DNA from: Pycnococcus provasolii
Taxonomy: Eukaryota; Chlorophyta; Pseudoscourfieldiophyceae; Pseudoscourfieldiales; Pycnococcaceae
Assembly (NCBI GenBank): GCA_938743325.2
Contig: OW568876.1
Coordinates: 1 to 64,000, forward strand
Reading direction: 5' to 3'
Length of the DNA stretch: 64,000 nucleotides
A program made the position numbers and the translations under genes. How positions within the stretch are numbered: position 1 is the first letter of the stretch; every line of letters begins with the position of its first letter. Shown piece after piece: positions 8,343 through 18,076 of this stretch. The notes beneath the pieces were generated by a model. The model made no database searches and had not been told where the DNA came from. It saw nothing but the letters and a program-made list of their open reading frames with translations.

Positions 8343-9908
8343 ATGTCGTCTGAAGATGTGTTCGCGTCATCTTTCGTCTGGAACGTCGTCGCGCAGGTTG
8401 TCGGACGTGGCGCGACGTTCACGGCGAACGTGTTCGTCGCGCGATCAGTGGCGTCGAGTGACTACGGCATCGCACACGTGCTCGTCGCGCCTTTGCACGC
8501 CGCGGTGATCGCACTCGCCCGCGACCCGGCAAGACGCGCGTGCTCACGCGCAACTTTGGATGCACCAAAAGCCGACCTTACGGCGTCTGTGCGCATATCG
8601 CAACTCGCCGTTCCAATTGGACTGCTTGCGGGCGTATTCCTCACGGAGTCTGTATTGTTCACGCGAAGGGTGCAGGGCGCCGCATCCGCACAAACGGCAT
8701 TCGCGGCAAGAGTCAGCTTGCTTGGCGCAGTCTTCGAGCTCGCGGCGGAACCGATGCATACAAGGGCACACGCAGCTGGGAAGTACCACGTGCGAAGCTT
8801 AGCTGAAAGTGCCGGACACTGGGCACGCACGATCGTACTCGTCGTGTGCTGCCGTCTCGTGGAGTCGCCCACCGTCGCCATTTTCGGGTATGCGGGAGTT
8901 GCGTACGGCGTCGCCGTGCTTGCCGTGTACGCGACTCTCTCCCCCGCGAGCGCGGCTTTGGAATGGGCGCGAACCTCGTCCGAGGTGACGAAAGAAAACA
9001 ATCACGGCAGCAAACGTCCTTCGTCGTCGCCGCTGTGGGGCGTGTACCGCTCCTTCGCGCAGCAGAGCGTGCAGAAGGCGATCTTGGCAGAGGGTGAGAA
9101 GCTGTTACTGTCCATCACGGCGCCTGACGCAAACCTAGGTCCATATGCCGTAGCAAGCAACCTTGGTTCTCTCGTCGTTCGCACCGTGTTCCTACCGACG
9201 GAGGAGGCGGCGTTCACGACGCTCAGCCGTGGTGGTGCGGACGCATTCGCCATCTACTGCCACCTGCAGCGACTCATGCTGGTGATATCCATCTTCGCCG
9301 CCGCCGCCGGACCGCCTGTGTGCACGAGCCTTCTCGCGCTTCTGTACGGACAGCGATATACTGGTGGTGTGGACGGATCGGAAGCGGTGGCGTGCCTTAC
9401 GTGGTACGCATGGTACGTCGCTGCGCTGGCTGCCAATGGAGTTGCGGAATCGCACGTTCACGCCACCGCTGTGGGTGCAGAGCTCTCGCGCGCGAACGCC
9501 GTGCTCGCCGCCGCCACCGTGGCGCACATTGCACTTTGCTCATTTCTAGCAAGTCCGCTTGGAGAGCTCAGACTTGGCATGCGACCGAGCGTGGGGCTGG
9601 TGATCGCGGGCTTGGTTGGCAGTGTCGCACGACTCGTGTACAACGCACGGTACGCGGCAATGAGGTTTCGTACCACGCCCGGTTCGCCGTCGCTTGTGCC
9701 TTCCACGTTCACGTTCATTGTGGGAGGTTGTCTGGCGATGGCTAGCCGTGCCTTGGGTCACATGGAACTACAGCCTGCCATTCACGCTGTAGGCGCCGTG
9801 GCGCTAGGAGGCATTGCCCTCGTGATGGTTACTTTTGTTGAAAAGGATGCGATTATGGCGCTCGTTCGAGGACGCTATCGTCGTAGTACTCGTCAGCACA
9901 GCGACTAA
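8343..9908 (+). CDS. RFT1: RFT1-like ER glycolipid membrane protein
   Basis: 521 residues, rich in hydrophobic segments along its length. The N-terminus (FVWNVVAQVVGRGATFTANV, then VARSVASSDYGIAHV) and the following Arg-rich DPARRACSR segment match the RFT1 family. RFT1 is needed for N-glycan assembly in the ER and was proposed to flip Man5GlcNAc2-PP-dolichol; its flippase role is debated. Start ATG 8343 follows an AT-rich leader. It is co-oriented with the kinase gene, 158 bp away. Length is normal for the family. Confidence 0.85.
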   Translation: MSSEDVFASSFVWNVVAQVVGRGATFTANVFVARSVASSDYGIAHVLVAPLHAAVIALARDPARRACSRATLDAPKADLTASVRISQLAVPIGLLAGVFLTESVLFTRRVQGAASAQTAFAARVSLLGAVFELAAEPMHTRAHAAGKYHVRSLAESAGHWARTIVLVVCCRLVESPTVAIFGYAGVAYGVAVLAVYATLSPASAALEWARTSSEVTKENNHGSKRPSSSPLWGVYRSFAQQSVQKAILAEGEKLLLSITAPDANLGPYAVASNLGSLVVRTVFLPTEEAAFTTLSRGGADAFAIYCHLQRLMLVISIFAAAAGPPVCTSLLALLYGQRYTGGVDGSEAVACLTWYAWYVAALAANGVAESHVHATAVGAELSRANAVLAAATVAHIALCSFLASPLGELRLGMRPSVGLVIAGLVGSVARLVYNARYAAMRFRTTPGSPSLVPSTFTFIVGGCLAMASRALGHMELQPAIHAVGAVALGGIALVMVTFVEKDAIMALVRGRYRRSTRQHSD

Positions 9909-10175
9909 CACAAGCTTGTATCCTACCTGTAAAGACAATTGTCTCTTGAAGTGATGGAGTTATATGATGGCGCCTGCCATATGCAATCCCGCGCACAATC
10001 TGCTCTTCTGCTACGAAGAACTACTGGGTCGGCGGTGTGGGTTGGTGTGTATCTAACAAGCTTTCACTCAGATGCAATCCATTACTGCCGAAACTCTCAC
10101 CAAAAAAAAAGGGGGGGCACAAAACCGTGGAACAGCAACCATGCACACGCCAATTCGTCTGACGACGACGAATTA

Positions 10176-11147
10176 CTACATCATGTTCTTTGTTAGTTGA
10201 CTCACCCACACGGAGTCGTCGGTGTCAAAGTAGAGGGTCTGGTCCAGAAACAAGAGATCGCTCACAGTCATCCTGGGCTCGATGTCTGGTCCATCGCCCG
10301 TTGCCAATTTCGTGACAAACGCATCTTCATCCGTCAGAGCTCGACCCTCCAGCGAAGCGAGTGCCAACTCCGCCGCATGGCCATGGATTTCATGGCCAGC
10401 GAGTTTCAGAAGCTGTCGAGCCGTCTCCGGGCCGACCCACCCCTTGCCTTCTTTGTCTGCCTTCTTGAATGCATCAGTGAGCAGAGCATTACGCTGCTCG
10501 CGGAGTGTTTTGGGGATGTGGTCGTCGTCATCGCTGCAACGCTGCATTGCGATATCGGAGATGCTTGCAGCGTTCGTCTTTTTTTCGCCGAGATATTCCC
10601 AGCGTTGTGCGGCGGCGAGCAGGAGCTCGGGCTGCATGCCAAGACTTTGCGCGAGTGTTACGAGCCTCTCCAGCGATTGGCAGAATGAGCCGTGCTCCTC
10701 CTCGTCCAGTCCACATTCTTCCACCTCCACAAAGCTCACGTGCTGATCCCAAACGTCTTTGTAGTGAAGCAAGCGCTTGTACAGCTCTGGGTCTTCAGAG
10801 TCCTTGAACTGGTTGACGTACGTGCTCAGCTTCTCTTGCGCCTTTTTAAGAGTTTTGTCGACTGGCTCGCGAGACTTAGACGATGGAAATGACAGCACGG
10901 CGTTTTCTTCTCCGCCATCCCCTGCCATGATTATCTCGCGCGAAGCCGCCAAGTGCAAACCCTCAAAGTCACTCTTTGGCTTTTTTGTTTCGTCCTCCGG
11001 CGTGTATGTTGAGTCGTACACCATCGCACGTGCCTGCCACGATGCCCACATCGCACCGGGACGGACCGTGCGGCGCTGCTGGCTGCCGCCGAGTGGGCGG
11101 ACGGACGTCTTGGATACTAATCCATTCGTACGTGTCGTAATCATCAT
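10176..11147 (-). CDS. Conserved hypothetical protein, probably organelle-targeted
   Basis: 323 residues from ATG 11147. The first 40 residues are rich in Arg, Ser and Thr and poor in acid, like a transit peptide. The middle is helical and acidic. A segment at about 225-265 (AFKKADKEGKGWVGPETARQ) resembles an EF-hand-like helix-loop-helix, but the loop does not have a clean calcium-binding pattern. I do not recognise a named family. It is convergent with RFT1 (267 bp) and divergent from the lipid-transfer-like gene. Confidence 0.75.
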   Translation of the reverse strand: MMITTRTNGLVSKTSVRPLGGSQQRRTVRPGAMWASWQARAMVYDSTYTPEDETKKPKSDFEGLHLAASREIIMAGDGGEENAVLSFPSSKSREPVDKTLKKAQEKLSTYVNQFKDSEDPELYKRLLHYKDVWDQHVSFVEVEECGLDEEEHGSFCQSLERLVTLAQSLGMQPELLLAAAQRWEYLGEKKTNAASISDIAMQRCSDDDDHIPKTLREQRNALLTDAFKKADKEGKGWVGPETARQLLKLAGHEIHGHAAELALASLEGRALTDEDAFVTKLATGDGPDIEPRMTVSDLLFLDQTLYFDTDDSVWVSQLTKNMM

Positions 11148-11456
11148 CGCCGAGATCGCCGAGGTTTTTTGTGAGTTTTATTTTGATCCTGTTGTGTGAC
11201 AGTGTTGGAGCCCCCGGGCAGCCGGGGCCACAAAGAAGAAGGTGCTGATGACTCGGCAGTCCAGTCGGCAGCCGGCATCCGAATCGTTTCGGGTTTTGGC
11301 CTTTGGGTGTGGGTGTTAACTTTATTCAAATTTGTTTTGACCGGCGTTCTGTCAGGTACATACTACATACTACACTCCGGGTGTCGTCTTGCTTGTCCCT
11401 TCGATCGAGGAGTCGTCGTCGTCGTCATCGTCCGTCCTTCTCCAGCCGTTCTTCTC
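11148..11456. promoter_or_regulatory. Head-to-head intergenic region
   Basis: Shared upstream region of the reverse gene at 10176-11147 and the forward gene at 11457. No telobox or other recognisable site was seen. The forward reading frame is open through part of it, but its upstream codons lack a convincing start. Confidence 0.4.
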
Positions 11457-12761
11457 ATGGCGTCCACTACTTCTACGACTACGACTACTACTGCTGCTAT
11501 TATGAGAACGAAAGGATGCCGTCGCCTCAAAGCACTTGCCGCAATGTCCTCCTCCTACTCGTCTGCGCTGCTGCTCGTGCTTCTGCTTGCTGTAAATGCT
11601 GTTGTTGGTGTGCATGCAGCCGGTGAAGAAGACGCTGGATTCGCAGCAGCGACGACGACGTCAACAACAACAGCAACAACAGGAGAAGGGGGAGTACAGC
11701 TTGAGGCGGAGGAGCAACAGTACAATAGGTGGTGGTTTGCGCCGTGGGAAGCCGGAACCGGCGATGTGGACGAGCAGACTGTCATCATAAGGCGAAGCAG
11801 CAATGACGGCACCACCACCACGACGATGACGACGATGGTAGCAGCCAAGTCGTCCTTTAGTAGTAGTACTAGCAGCAGTCTTGAAATCACCATGTCTCTG
11901 TGCCTCGCGAACGAACGATGTGCGGCAATTGGACTGACGCAAGGAAGCTGTTGTCCCACCTCGGCTGGTTTCATGCTCAATTGCTGCGAGGTGCCACCTC
12001 CACCTCATCTTTTCGATTCATCCTTTGTTGCGGAGGCATCGGAGGGGAGTGGCGAAGGGTTGCTGTGGCAGGAGAAGGATCCGTGCGAACGTCCACTGAA
12101 CAACGCAGCGTCGGCATGCTCAGCATCTGCCGTCAAAGCGAGTGGTAGCCTTTCTGCGTGTTGCGCCGCGCTCACTGAGATTGCTGGTGTGGGACTCACC
12201 ACCACGACGACGATCACAGCATCATCATCATCTTCTTCGAATGACACGACATCAGCAACACTCATCGCAGGTGGAGGCGGAGGAGATGCGCCAAAACAAC
12301 AACAACAGTCTTCTGACGACGCAAAGACGACGACGACGATAAATTGCCTATGCACACCAGATGATGGAACACCATCTCCCGCGTCTCTCGTAGACCTCAT
12401 TGGAGAAACGAATTCGACTGACTCAATGACGAATGCGCTTCGAGATTTGTCCATGTATGGCTGTGGAAACGCCGAGTTCGTCAATCTCGTCGAGGCCCTG
12501 CCGTGTGTACGTCCACTCAACTTCAACAGCAGCCGCACAACGACAACGACGACGACGACGACGTTGCCACTTGACATAGACTGGTCTTCTGTTCAAGCCA
12601 AGTCAATGGTGGAGCTTGACAACGACGTATTCGCTGAAGACGCGTTCACCTCGGACTCCTCCTCCCCCTTAACTTCTTCATCGCACAACAATCACCACCA
12701 CAGCTTCATTTTGTTTTTTCACGCCGCCGTCGCATCAGCGGTGGTTTGGCACGTTGTTTGA
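11457..12761 (+). CDS. Secreted, probably GPI-anchored, lipid-transfer-like protein
   Basis: 434 residues from ATG 11457. A signal peptide is visible around LLLVLLLAVNAVVGVHA; ATG 11544, just before it, is an alternative start. A first cysteine group (CLANERC, CC, CC) is at about 140-180. It is followed at about 200-360 by the full 8-cysteine order of plant non-specific lipid-transfer proteins: C, C, CC, CLC, C, C (DPCERPL, SAC, SACCAAL, CLCTP, YGCG, LPCVRP). The C-terminus ends in a hydrophobic stretch after a Ser-rich spacer, as in GPI-anchored LTPs. Spacing within the motif is stretched by Thr/Ser/Gln tracts. Likely acts at the cell surface. Confidence 0.7.
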   Translation: MASTTSTTTTTTAAIMRTKGCRRLKALAAMSSSYSSALLLVLLLAVNAVVGVHAAGEEDAGFAAATTTSTTTATTGEGGVQLEAEEQQYNRWWFAPWEAGTGDVDEQTVIIRRSSNDGTTTTTMTTMVAAKSSFSSSTSSSLEITMSLCLANERCAAIGLTQGSCCPTSAGFMLNCCEVPPPPHLFDSSFVAEASEGSGEGLLWQEKDPCERPLNNAASACSASAVKASGSLSACCAALTEIAGVGLTTTTTITASSSSSSNDTTSATLIAGGGGGDAPKQQQQSSDDAKTTTTINCLCTPDDGTPSPASLVDLIGETNSTDSMTNALRDLSMYGCGNAEFVNLVEALPCVRPLNFNSSRTTTTTTTTTLPLDIDWSSVQAKSMVELDNDVFAEDAFTSDSSSPLTSSSHNNHHHSFILFFHAAVASAVVWHVV

Positions 12762-13024
12762 CTCGTCGTCATTCTTTTAGTTGCTCTTCGTTTCATGTAC
12801 ATATTCACGAATGACAACGAACAAAAACAAACACGATTCTGTTGATTTCTTTTAAGTAACTCGACTTTTCACTTTTTACATCTGTCAATTTTGTCACACA
12901 AAAGTTTTCCCTGATGATCAGGGGGGGAGGGGCTAAACTGGGTAGATTTTCGCACTGAAAATCCCCAAACCTTATCCGTGAGAAGGTGGTCCACTGTTTG
13001 TTTCGCAGCCGCCGTTGGTTGGTG

Positions 13025-14167
13025 ATGGCGCTGTCCTCCTCCCCCTGCTCCTCCTCCTCCGGCTCAAGCTCTTGCCGGATAAACCGCACGCGCCGGCACC
13101 GCCAACTTGGCAGAAAAACAAGAAACCTTCGTGTATGTGCAGCAACAACCACGGCTTCGTCCATGGAGGTGTTCGCGGACTTCTGCGACGAGATGCAGGA
13201 ACGCATATGTAAGGCTGCGGAGGAACTCGACGGTGACACGACCGCAACATTCTGCAAGGACGAGTTCACGAGGCCAGGAGGGCGAGGGTGCACGCGCGTT
13301 CTGCAGGGCGGACGCTTGCTCGAGAAGGCTGCTGTGAATGTGAGTGTTCTCAGCGGAACGCTCACACCAGAACGCGCACAGGCCATGCGGCAGCGAGGGC
13401 GCGACGGCGTCGACGCAATGGGAGGCCAGCCGTACGCCGCCGCGGCGCTTAGCCTCGTCTTTCACCCGCGATCGCCGCACGTGCCAACGCTCCGTGCGGA
13501 TGTGAGGCTGTTCGCCATCGACGGAGGTGATGGCGGTGGTTGGTATGGTGGCGGGTGTGACCTCACACCAAACTACCTCGAGGAGCAGGACATCGTCGGC
13601 TTCCACAGCCACTGGAGAGATGTTTGCGCGAAGCACGACGCGAAAGGTTCGGACGGAATCTACCGGCACTGCAAGGCGCACTGCGACGAGTACTTTTACA
13701 TCCCGGCGCGTGGAGAACACCGTGGTACGGGAGGCATTTTCTTCGATGATGCGCACACGCTCGAGGCCATAGGCGGACCAAGCAGTGGTGCCGACGATAT
13801 GCAGGCGGTGGACGCATTCACGCGCGACGTTGCTGAGAACCTCCTTCCGAGCTGGGAACCCATTGTCGCGCGTCGGCGTGGCACGCCCGTGACGGATGCG
13901 GAGCGTGAGTGGCAATGTCGACGCCGAGGTCGCTACATCGAATTCAACCTGCTGAACGACCGCGGCGTGCGCTTTGGCCTCGTGAACGCGCCGCCTCCGG
14001 GCCAAAAGGATGTTCCGCTGCCTCGCATGGAGAGCATCATGGTTTCCGCCCCGCCGGAGGTTCGGTGGACGTACGTCGGCGATGCCGACAACAGAAGACC
14101 AGAGGGTGATCGTGAGGAGCAGATGCTCGAGGTGCTTCGCAATCCACGCGACTGGATTCCCAACTGA
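13025..14167 (+). CDS. CPOX: Coproporphyrinogen III oxidase, oxygen-dependent
   Basis: 380 residues from ATG 13025 (the frame is open upstream but without ATG). It converts coproporphyrinogen III to protoporphyrinogen IX in heme and chlorophyll synthesis, normally in the plastid stroma. The first 45 residues (Ser/Arg-rich) look like a plastid transit peptide. Family motifs are visible: CTRVLQGG, LSLVFHPRSP, WYGGGCDLTP (about 173-182), HCDEYFYIPARGEHRGTGGI and RRRGRYIEFNLLNDRG. Length is normal. AATAAA at 14175-14180. It is convergent with the gene ending at 14244, 76 bp away. Confidence 0.96.
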   Translation: MALSSSPCSSSSGSSSCRINRTRRHRQLGRKTRNLRVCAATTTASSMEVFADFCDEMQERICKAAEELDGDTTATFCKDEFTRPGGRGCTRVLQGGRLLEKAAVNVSVLSGTLTPERAQAMRQRGRDGVDAMGGQPYAAAALSLVFHPRSPHVPTLRADVRLFAIDGGDGGGWYGGGCDLTPNYLEEQDIVGFHSHWRDVCAKHDAKGSDGIYRHCKAHCDEYFYIPARGEHRGTGGIFFDDAHTLEAIGGPSSGADDMQAVDAFTRDVAENLLPSWEPIVARRRGTPVTDAEREWQCRRRGRYIEFNLLNDRGVRFGLVNAPPPGQKDVPLPRMESIMVSAPPEVRWTYVGDADNRRPEGDREEQMLEVLRNPRDWIPN

Positions 14168-14243
14168 CCAATCCAATAAAAAAAGAAAAATGTAGTTTCG
14201 TAGTTTCATTATGTAACACAGATAGATGCTGCTTTTCGCCTCG

Positions 14244-16205
14244 TCAACCTCGCACAAGCCATCCTCCGAAAACGCTCTCGTGCAGCCGCAGGATTTTCCT
14301 TCGCACTGTTCGTGCAGACCTCCTGACAAGTTTGCGAGCATCGTGCCAAGGATCTAGAAGCAGCGTGGGAATCCAGTAGCTGGGGTAGAAGAGCACGTGC
14401 ACGAGTAGATTCACGCCGCGTCGCACGCGACTTCCAGAGGGGCGCAGAGCGTCGAGCGCACGCCGCGCGTGCCGTCGCACGTCCTTAGATGGGTAGAATG
14501 GACCGCCAGGCTGCATGTAGCGATACAGAGCACCCTCAAGGCGTAGCTGGTGCGCCGCAGGCACGAGCGTCTCGAAGTCGCGCACGTGTTCCAGGGCATG
14601 CACGCCGTCGAGGCAGCGCAGCAGCGCAGACTCGTCGCCGGCGAGAGATGGCAGGAACGAAGCCACCTCGTCCGCGAACAGCGCGAAGAACGTCAGCTGC
14701 TGCTGGTGCTGGTGCTGGTGCTGGTGCTGGCGCTGCTGCTCGTCATTCGTCGTGGAACCACCATGGATGAGGCTCAGAAACCCGCGTGCGACGCTTTTGA
14801 ATGCGAGGTACTCGGGAGCGGCGTCACTTTCGCCCTCGGTAGACGAGGCAGCCGGTGGGTCTGGGAGGGACGCAAGCAGTGGCGCAAGCCGTAGAACGCT
14901 TTCTCCGTTCGCGAGCACCACGGTTGGCGGCTCGTAGAACAGGCTATACCTGGCGACGAGCGCGAGCAGGCGACGCTGTATGTCGCTGTGCAGGAAGCAC
15001 GGCCGCCCGATGTCGTTGCTTGCGGGTATGTCGTCGAATGGCGTGGCGGCGGGAGCACGTCTCAGCTGAAGGGCGTAAACCGCAAGATGAAAGCAGCGGC
15101 GATAGCGGCCGGCACCAGCCTCCACGTCAGCCTGGAAGAGCATCGACAGGCCGTCGCAGATGAGATCAAGGCTCCTCTCCCAGGAAAAGGTGTCCTGTGC
15201 CGTTGCAGATGGCGTTGCTGCCGAAGCTGCTGCCGACTGTTTTTTCGAGCTGGCTCGTGCAAAGCCGTCTCCTCCAAACAGCGACCACGGCGCGAGCAGG
15301 AGAGCGTAGAGAGGTGGCTGGTATGGGAATGAGCGCAGCGTGTTCAGCAGCACGAGAAGCTCGCGCGCGGGCGAGTCGTTGGCGTGTGCAAAGCTCGAGG
15401 CGGCGACAAAGTCGCTCAGTACCTCGTAGTACCTCGGTCGCCCGACAGATATGCCGTCGACGCCGTCGAGCCGTTCGTGCCGTCGATATCTGCGGTACGC
15501 CGTCTCGCGACTTCGAGCGGCGGCAGCCACCTTGTTGTTGGCGATGGGATGCGCGCTGATGGAGTGCGCGTTCTCGCCCTCGCTTTCGAGCACGTCGCGC
15601 GCCTGTGGCAAGACGTGGCGACAGAGGTCCGCGAACAGGTAGCTCAGCGCAGCCTCGCGCTGGTCTGGACCCCGCGAAGTCGCCTCCGCCGCACGGCGAA
15701 GGCGCTTCGTGACATTTCCGTACAGCTTGCGGCGCAGCGTCGTGTCGTGGCGGCGGTGGTTCGTCTGTCCGTGGAAGCGTTGGTTGTAGTCGTGGTGCGG
15801 TGGCAATGCACTGCTACTGCTCGCCGTAGACGACGACGCGCGTCTGCTCGCCCCACTGCCCCCCGCTGGTGGTAGTGGTGTTGCAGCAGCTGCTGCTGCT
15901 GTTCCAGCCGCTGCTGTGATTGCTGTGCCAACACTCGGCGGTGACGACGACATGACCGGCGTCACTGCGTCCTTCTCGTCGTCGTCGAATCGCACGCTTC
16001 GCATGGACGGTGACCGCGGCACAGGCGACTCTATCGGCGAGCTACGCCCGTTGTTTGCTTGCGCCTTTGTCTTTGCGGTTGGCGTCATGGATGCGAGCCA
16101 CGACAGCGAGCGCGCCCATGAGGCTGCGGAGTCTTCGTCGTGTAGCGTGGCTGTGGAAGTGGAGGAGTGCGAGGAGGAGGTGGCGGACGACATGGAAGTT
16201 GGCAT
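14244..16205 (-). CDS. Conserved hypothetical protein, 653 aa
   Basis: The start is placed at ATG 16205, where the Ser/Thr-rich N-terminus begins; the frame stays open upstream. The first 150 residues are low-complexity. The rest is a helical domain with recognisable blocks such as RRKLYGNVTKRLRR, YYEVLSDFVAASSFAHA and LVLLNTLRSFPYQPPLYALL, and a basic C-terminus with hydrophobic segments (LLVHVLFYPSYWIPTLLLDP) suggesting membrane association. A His/Gln repeat interrupts it. I recall nothing that names the family; it reads as a genuine single-exon gene. Confidence 0.75.
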   Translation of the reverse strand: MPTSMSSATSSSHSSTSTATLHDEDSAASWARSLSWLASMTPTAKTKAQANNGRSSPIESPVPRSPSMRSVRFDDDEKDAVTPVMSSSPPSVGTAITAAAGTAAAAAATPLPPAGGSGASRRASSSTASSSSALPPHHDYNQRFHGQTNHRRHDTTLRRKLYGNVTKRLRRAAEATSRGPDQREAALSYLFADLCRHVLPQARDVLESEGENAHSISAHPIANNKVAAAARSRETAYRRYRRHERLDGVDGISVGRPRYYEVLSDFVAASSFAHANDSPARELLVLLNTLRSFPYQPPLYALLLAPWSLFGGDGFARASSKKQSAAASAATPSATAQDTFSWERSLDLICDGLSMLFQADVEAGAGRYRRCFHLAVYALQLRRAPAATPFDDIPASNDIGRPCFLHSDIQRRLLALVARYSLFYEPPTVVLANGESVLRLAPLLASLPDPPAASSTEGESDAAPEYLAFKSVARGFLSLIHGGSTTNDEQQRQHQHQHQHQQQLTFFALFADEVASFLPSLAGDESALLRCLDGVHALEHVRDFETLVPAAHQLRLEGALYRYMQPGGPFYPSKDVRRHARRALDALRPSGSRVRRGVNLLVHVLFYPSYWIPTLLLDPWHDARKLVRRSARTVRRKILRLHESVFGGWLVRG

Positions 16206-16557
16206 TGTGCTGGAGTGCAAAAAGCGACCAACGCGAGGCGAAGGAAGGGAAAGGAAAAGGGAAAGGGGAAGGAGGGGAGGGGGCGGAAAAAGGGCGGGCA
16301 CCTGTCCTGTCCCGATCGACTAAAGGTAACTATCGACTTTCTAGTTCTCTATCTTAGTCGGGGATGCGATATTTCATGGCATACACAAGGTGCCCCTTGC
16401 CACCATGGCAAGCACAAGGGCAAGGGTTAAAGGGCGGGACAGACACGACAGCCTGGACGAGAGAAGTCTTCCGTAGTACTAAGTTAAGATACATTGTACG
16501 TAGCCAACAAGGTGGTGGTGGCGGTGTTGTTCAACCCACCACACATCGACGACGCAG
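16206..16557. other. Spacer between two reverse genes
   Basis: It holds the upstream region of the 14244-16205 gene and the 3' region of the RNA-binding protein gene. A short perfect palindrome (CTTGCCA, 3-nt loop, TGGCAAG) is near 16396-16412. No gene seen. Confidence 0.5.
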
Positions 16558-17796
16558 CTATCTCCCCTTCGTCTTCTTCACGCGTGTGCCCTGCCACGAC
16601 TTTGCATGATCCGACGCAGCGGGAGTCGCGCGCGGGCGATGCTCGTGCTTCACCTTCTTCTTCTTGGCTGGGGGAGCTGCCGCAGACGCGCTTGTCGCAC
16701 GGCCTGCTGTCGTCGACGTAGACGTCGACGGCTTGCGCGCCTTCGAGATGCGAAGTGCCCGATTGCGCAGCGTGAATGAACCCCCGAGCGCCTCGTGCGC
16801 GGCTATTTTCGACACGAAGAGCACGTATGCGATACCCTTGCCCTGTACCGCGGTGCCCGATCCACCCGAACCACGCACGACGCGCACAGCCTCGACGACG
16901 CGCGGACCGCCAAATGCGCTCAGAACCTCCTCGTCGTCTGCATCAAACGGAAGGTTGCCCACGAACAGCGTGCGCGCCGTGTCATACGACACGTGACCAC
17001 CCGCGCCGGATGCAGCCGCGGCCATGTCGACGCGAACGTGCCGACCACCAAGCTCGGACATGTTGTGCGCGAGTGCCGCGCGAGCGCTGTCGACGTCAGT
17101 GAAGCAGACGTACGCGTTCATGGAATTTCGACTTGGGTCGAGACCAGTCCTTGTGATGGCCACCGCCTTTCGCGGCGCCTTGGTATCCGCCGAAAGCGGG
17201 ATGCTCCTCAGCCTCACACTTTCCACACGCCCGTAGCTTGCGAAAGCCGTCTTGACTTGTTTTCGCGTCGCTGTCACGGGAACATTTCCGACGAATATCG
17301 TGCGTTCCAGCTTATCTTGATCCGTCGCGGGTGCGCCACGACGCTTGTCGCCATCGTCGTCGTCGCCGTCGTCGTCGTCGCCACCATCGTCGCCGCCGCC
17401 GTCGTCGTGACGCGACGACTTCTTCTCCCCGTCTCTCTTTCGCTTCTCACTCTTTTTGGACTTCTTGCTTGTTTGCAGTTCCTCGCGGTCTCCTCCTCCT
17501 CCTCCTCCTCCTTTTGCACCTTGCTCGTCATCGTCACTCTCACCCTCGTCTTCTTTCGCCGCCGCAGGACGACGAGGTGGTTGCACAGGCACCTCAATCG
17601 TCGGGGTATTCGCTGCGTAGTCGCCATCACTGCGGTAGAAGGGGTTGGACGTCGGCGAGAAGAATGCCGCGACTGCTGTGCCTTCGTCGTCTTCGCTGCC
17701 TTGCTTCTTGGACTTGGACTTCTTCTTCTTGCTGCTCTCCTTTGGCGACTGCGCGGACGACGACGCAAGCCACGACGCGAACGTGTCAGCCACCAT
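16558..17796 (-). CDS. RBM34/Nop12-like nucleolar RNA-binding protein
   Basis: 412 residues from ATG 17796. A basic and acidic low-complexity N-terminus (Lys-rich and Asp/Gly-rich) is followed by two RRM domains: about 164-265 (RNP2 TIFVGNVPV, RNP1-like NAYVCFTD) and about 279-360 (RNP2 TLFVGNLPF, RNP1-like GIAYVLFVS). The tail is rich in Lys and Ala. Two adjacent RRMs with a long insertion in the first, plus the basic tail, match the RBM34/Nop12 family, which acts in 60S ribosome biogenesis in the nucleolus. Divergent from the plastid L4 gene. Confidence 0.8.
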   Translation of the reverse strand: MVADTFASWLASSSAQSPKESSKKKKSKSKKQGSEDDEGTAVAAFFSPTSNPFYRSDGDYAANTPTIEVPVQPPRRPAAAKEDEGESDDDEQGAKGGGGGGGDREELQTSKKSKKSEKRKRDGEKKSSRHDDGGGDDGGDDDDGDDDDGDKRRGAPATDQDKLERTIFVGNVPVTATRKQVKTAFASYGRVESVRLRSIPLSADTKAPRKAVAITRTGLDPSRNSMNAYVCFTDVDSARAALAHNMSELGGRHVRVDMAAAASGAGGHVSYDTARTLFVGNLPFDADDEEVLSAFGGPRVVEAVRVVRGSGGSGTAVQGKGIAYVLFVSKIAAHEALGGSFTLRNRALRISKARKPSTSTSTTAGRATSASAAAPPAKKKKVKHEHRPRATPAASDHAKSWQGTRVKKTKGR

Positions 17797-18076
17797 GGCG
17801 AAAAAGTTTCTCCCAAAGGTATGTACCGCACCGCCGCCAGCCCGACTTTACTTTTTTTCCAACCCCCATTTGAAAATTCGATTTGGGGGTTTGCTTGCCC
17901 TTGGCAGATCCACGGGTTTTGCGCTGAAGCGGTATCCCCTCCTTCCTATTTTTCCTGGCTCAGGAGTCGTCGGGTTCCCTTTTTCCCCTATCCACTCCTT
18001 CCGCCTTCCCCTTCCCTCGGGCGACGACCGCCTCCCGAAGGACAACCACACGCACACCCACAATAACAACAGCCAC
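17797..18076. promoter_or_regulatory. Head-to-head promoter, RBM34-like / plastid L4
   Basis: 280 bp serve two translation-related genes. At 17909-17939 it carries a block (TCCACGGGTT, short gap, GAAGCGGTATCCCC) that recurs upstream of the S29 gene at 48299-48328 in the same orientation relative to the ribosomal protein gene. Confidence 0.5.

Noticed and set aside
13064-14341. 425-codon reverse frame
   Set aside because: It is fully antisense to the coproporphyrinogen oxidase gene, which has clear family motifs; high GC keeps antisense frames open.
17795-17818. Short forward ATG frame MAKKFLPK followed by a GTATGT donor
   Set aside because: It arises from the palindromic CCATGG at the reverse gene's start; no acceptor joins it convincingly to L4, whose own start and transit peptide are complete.
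16795-18066. 423-codon forward frame across the RBM34-like gene and L4 promoter
   Set aside because: Antisense to two RRM domains and without family similarity.
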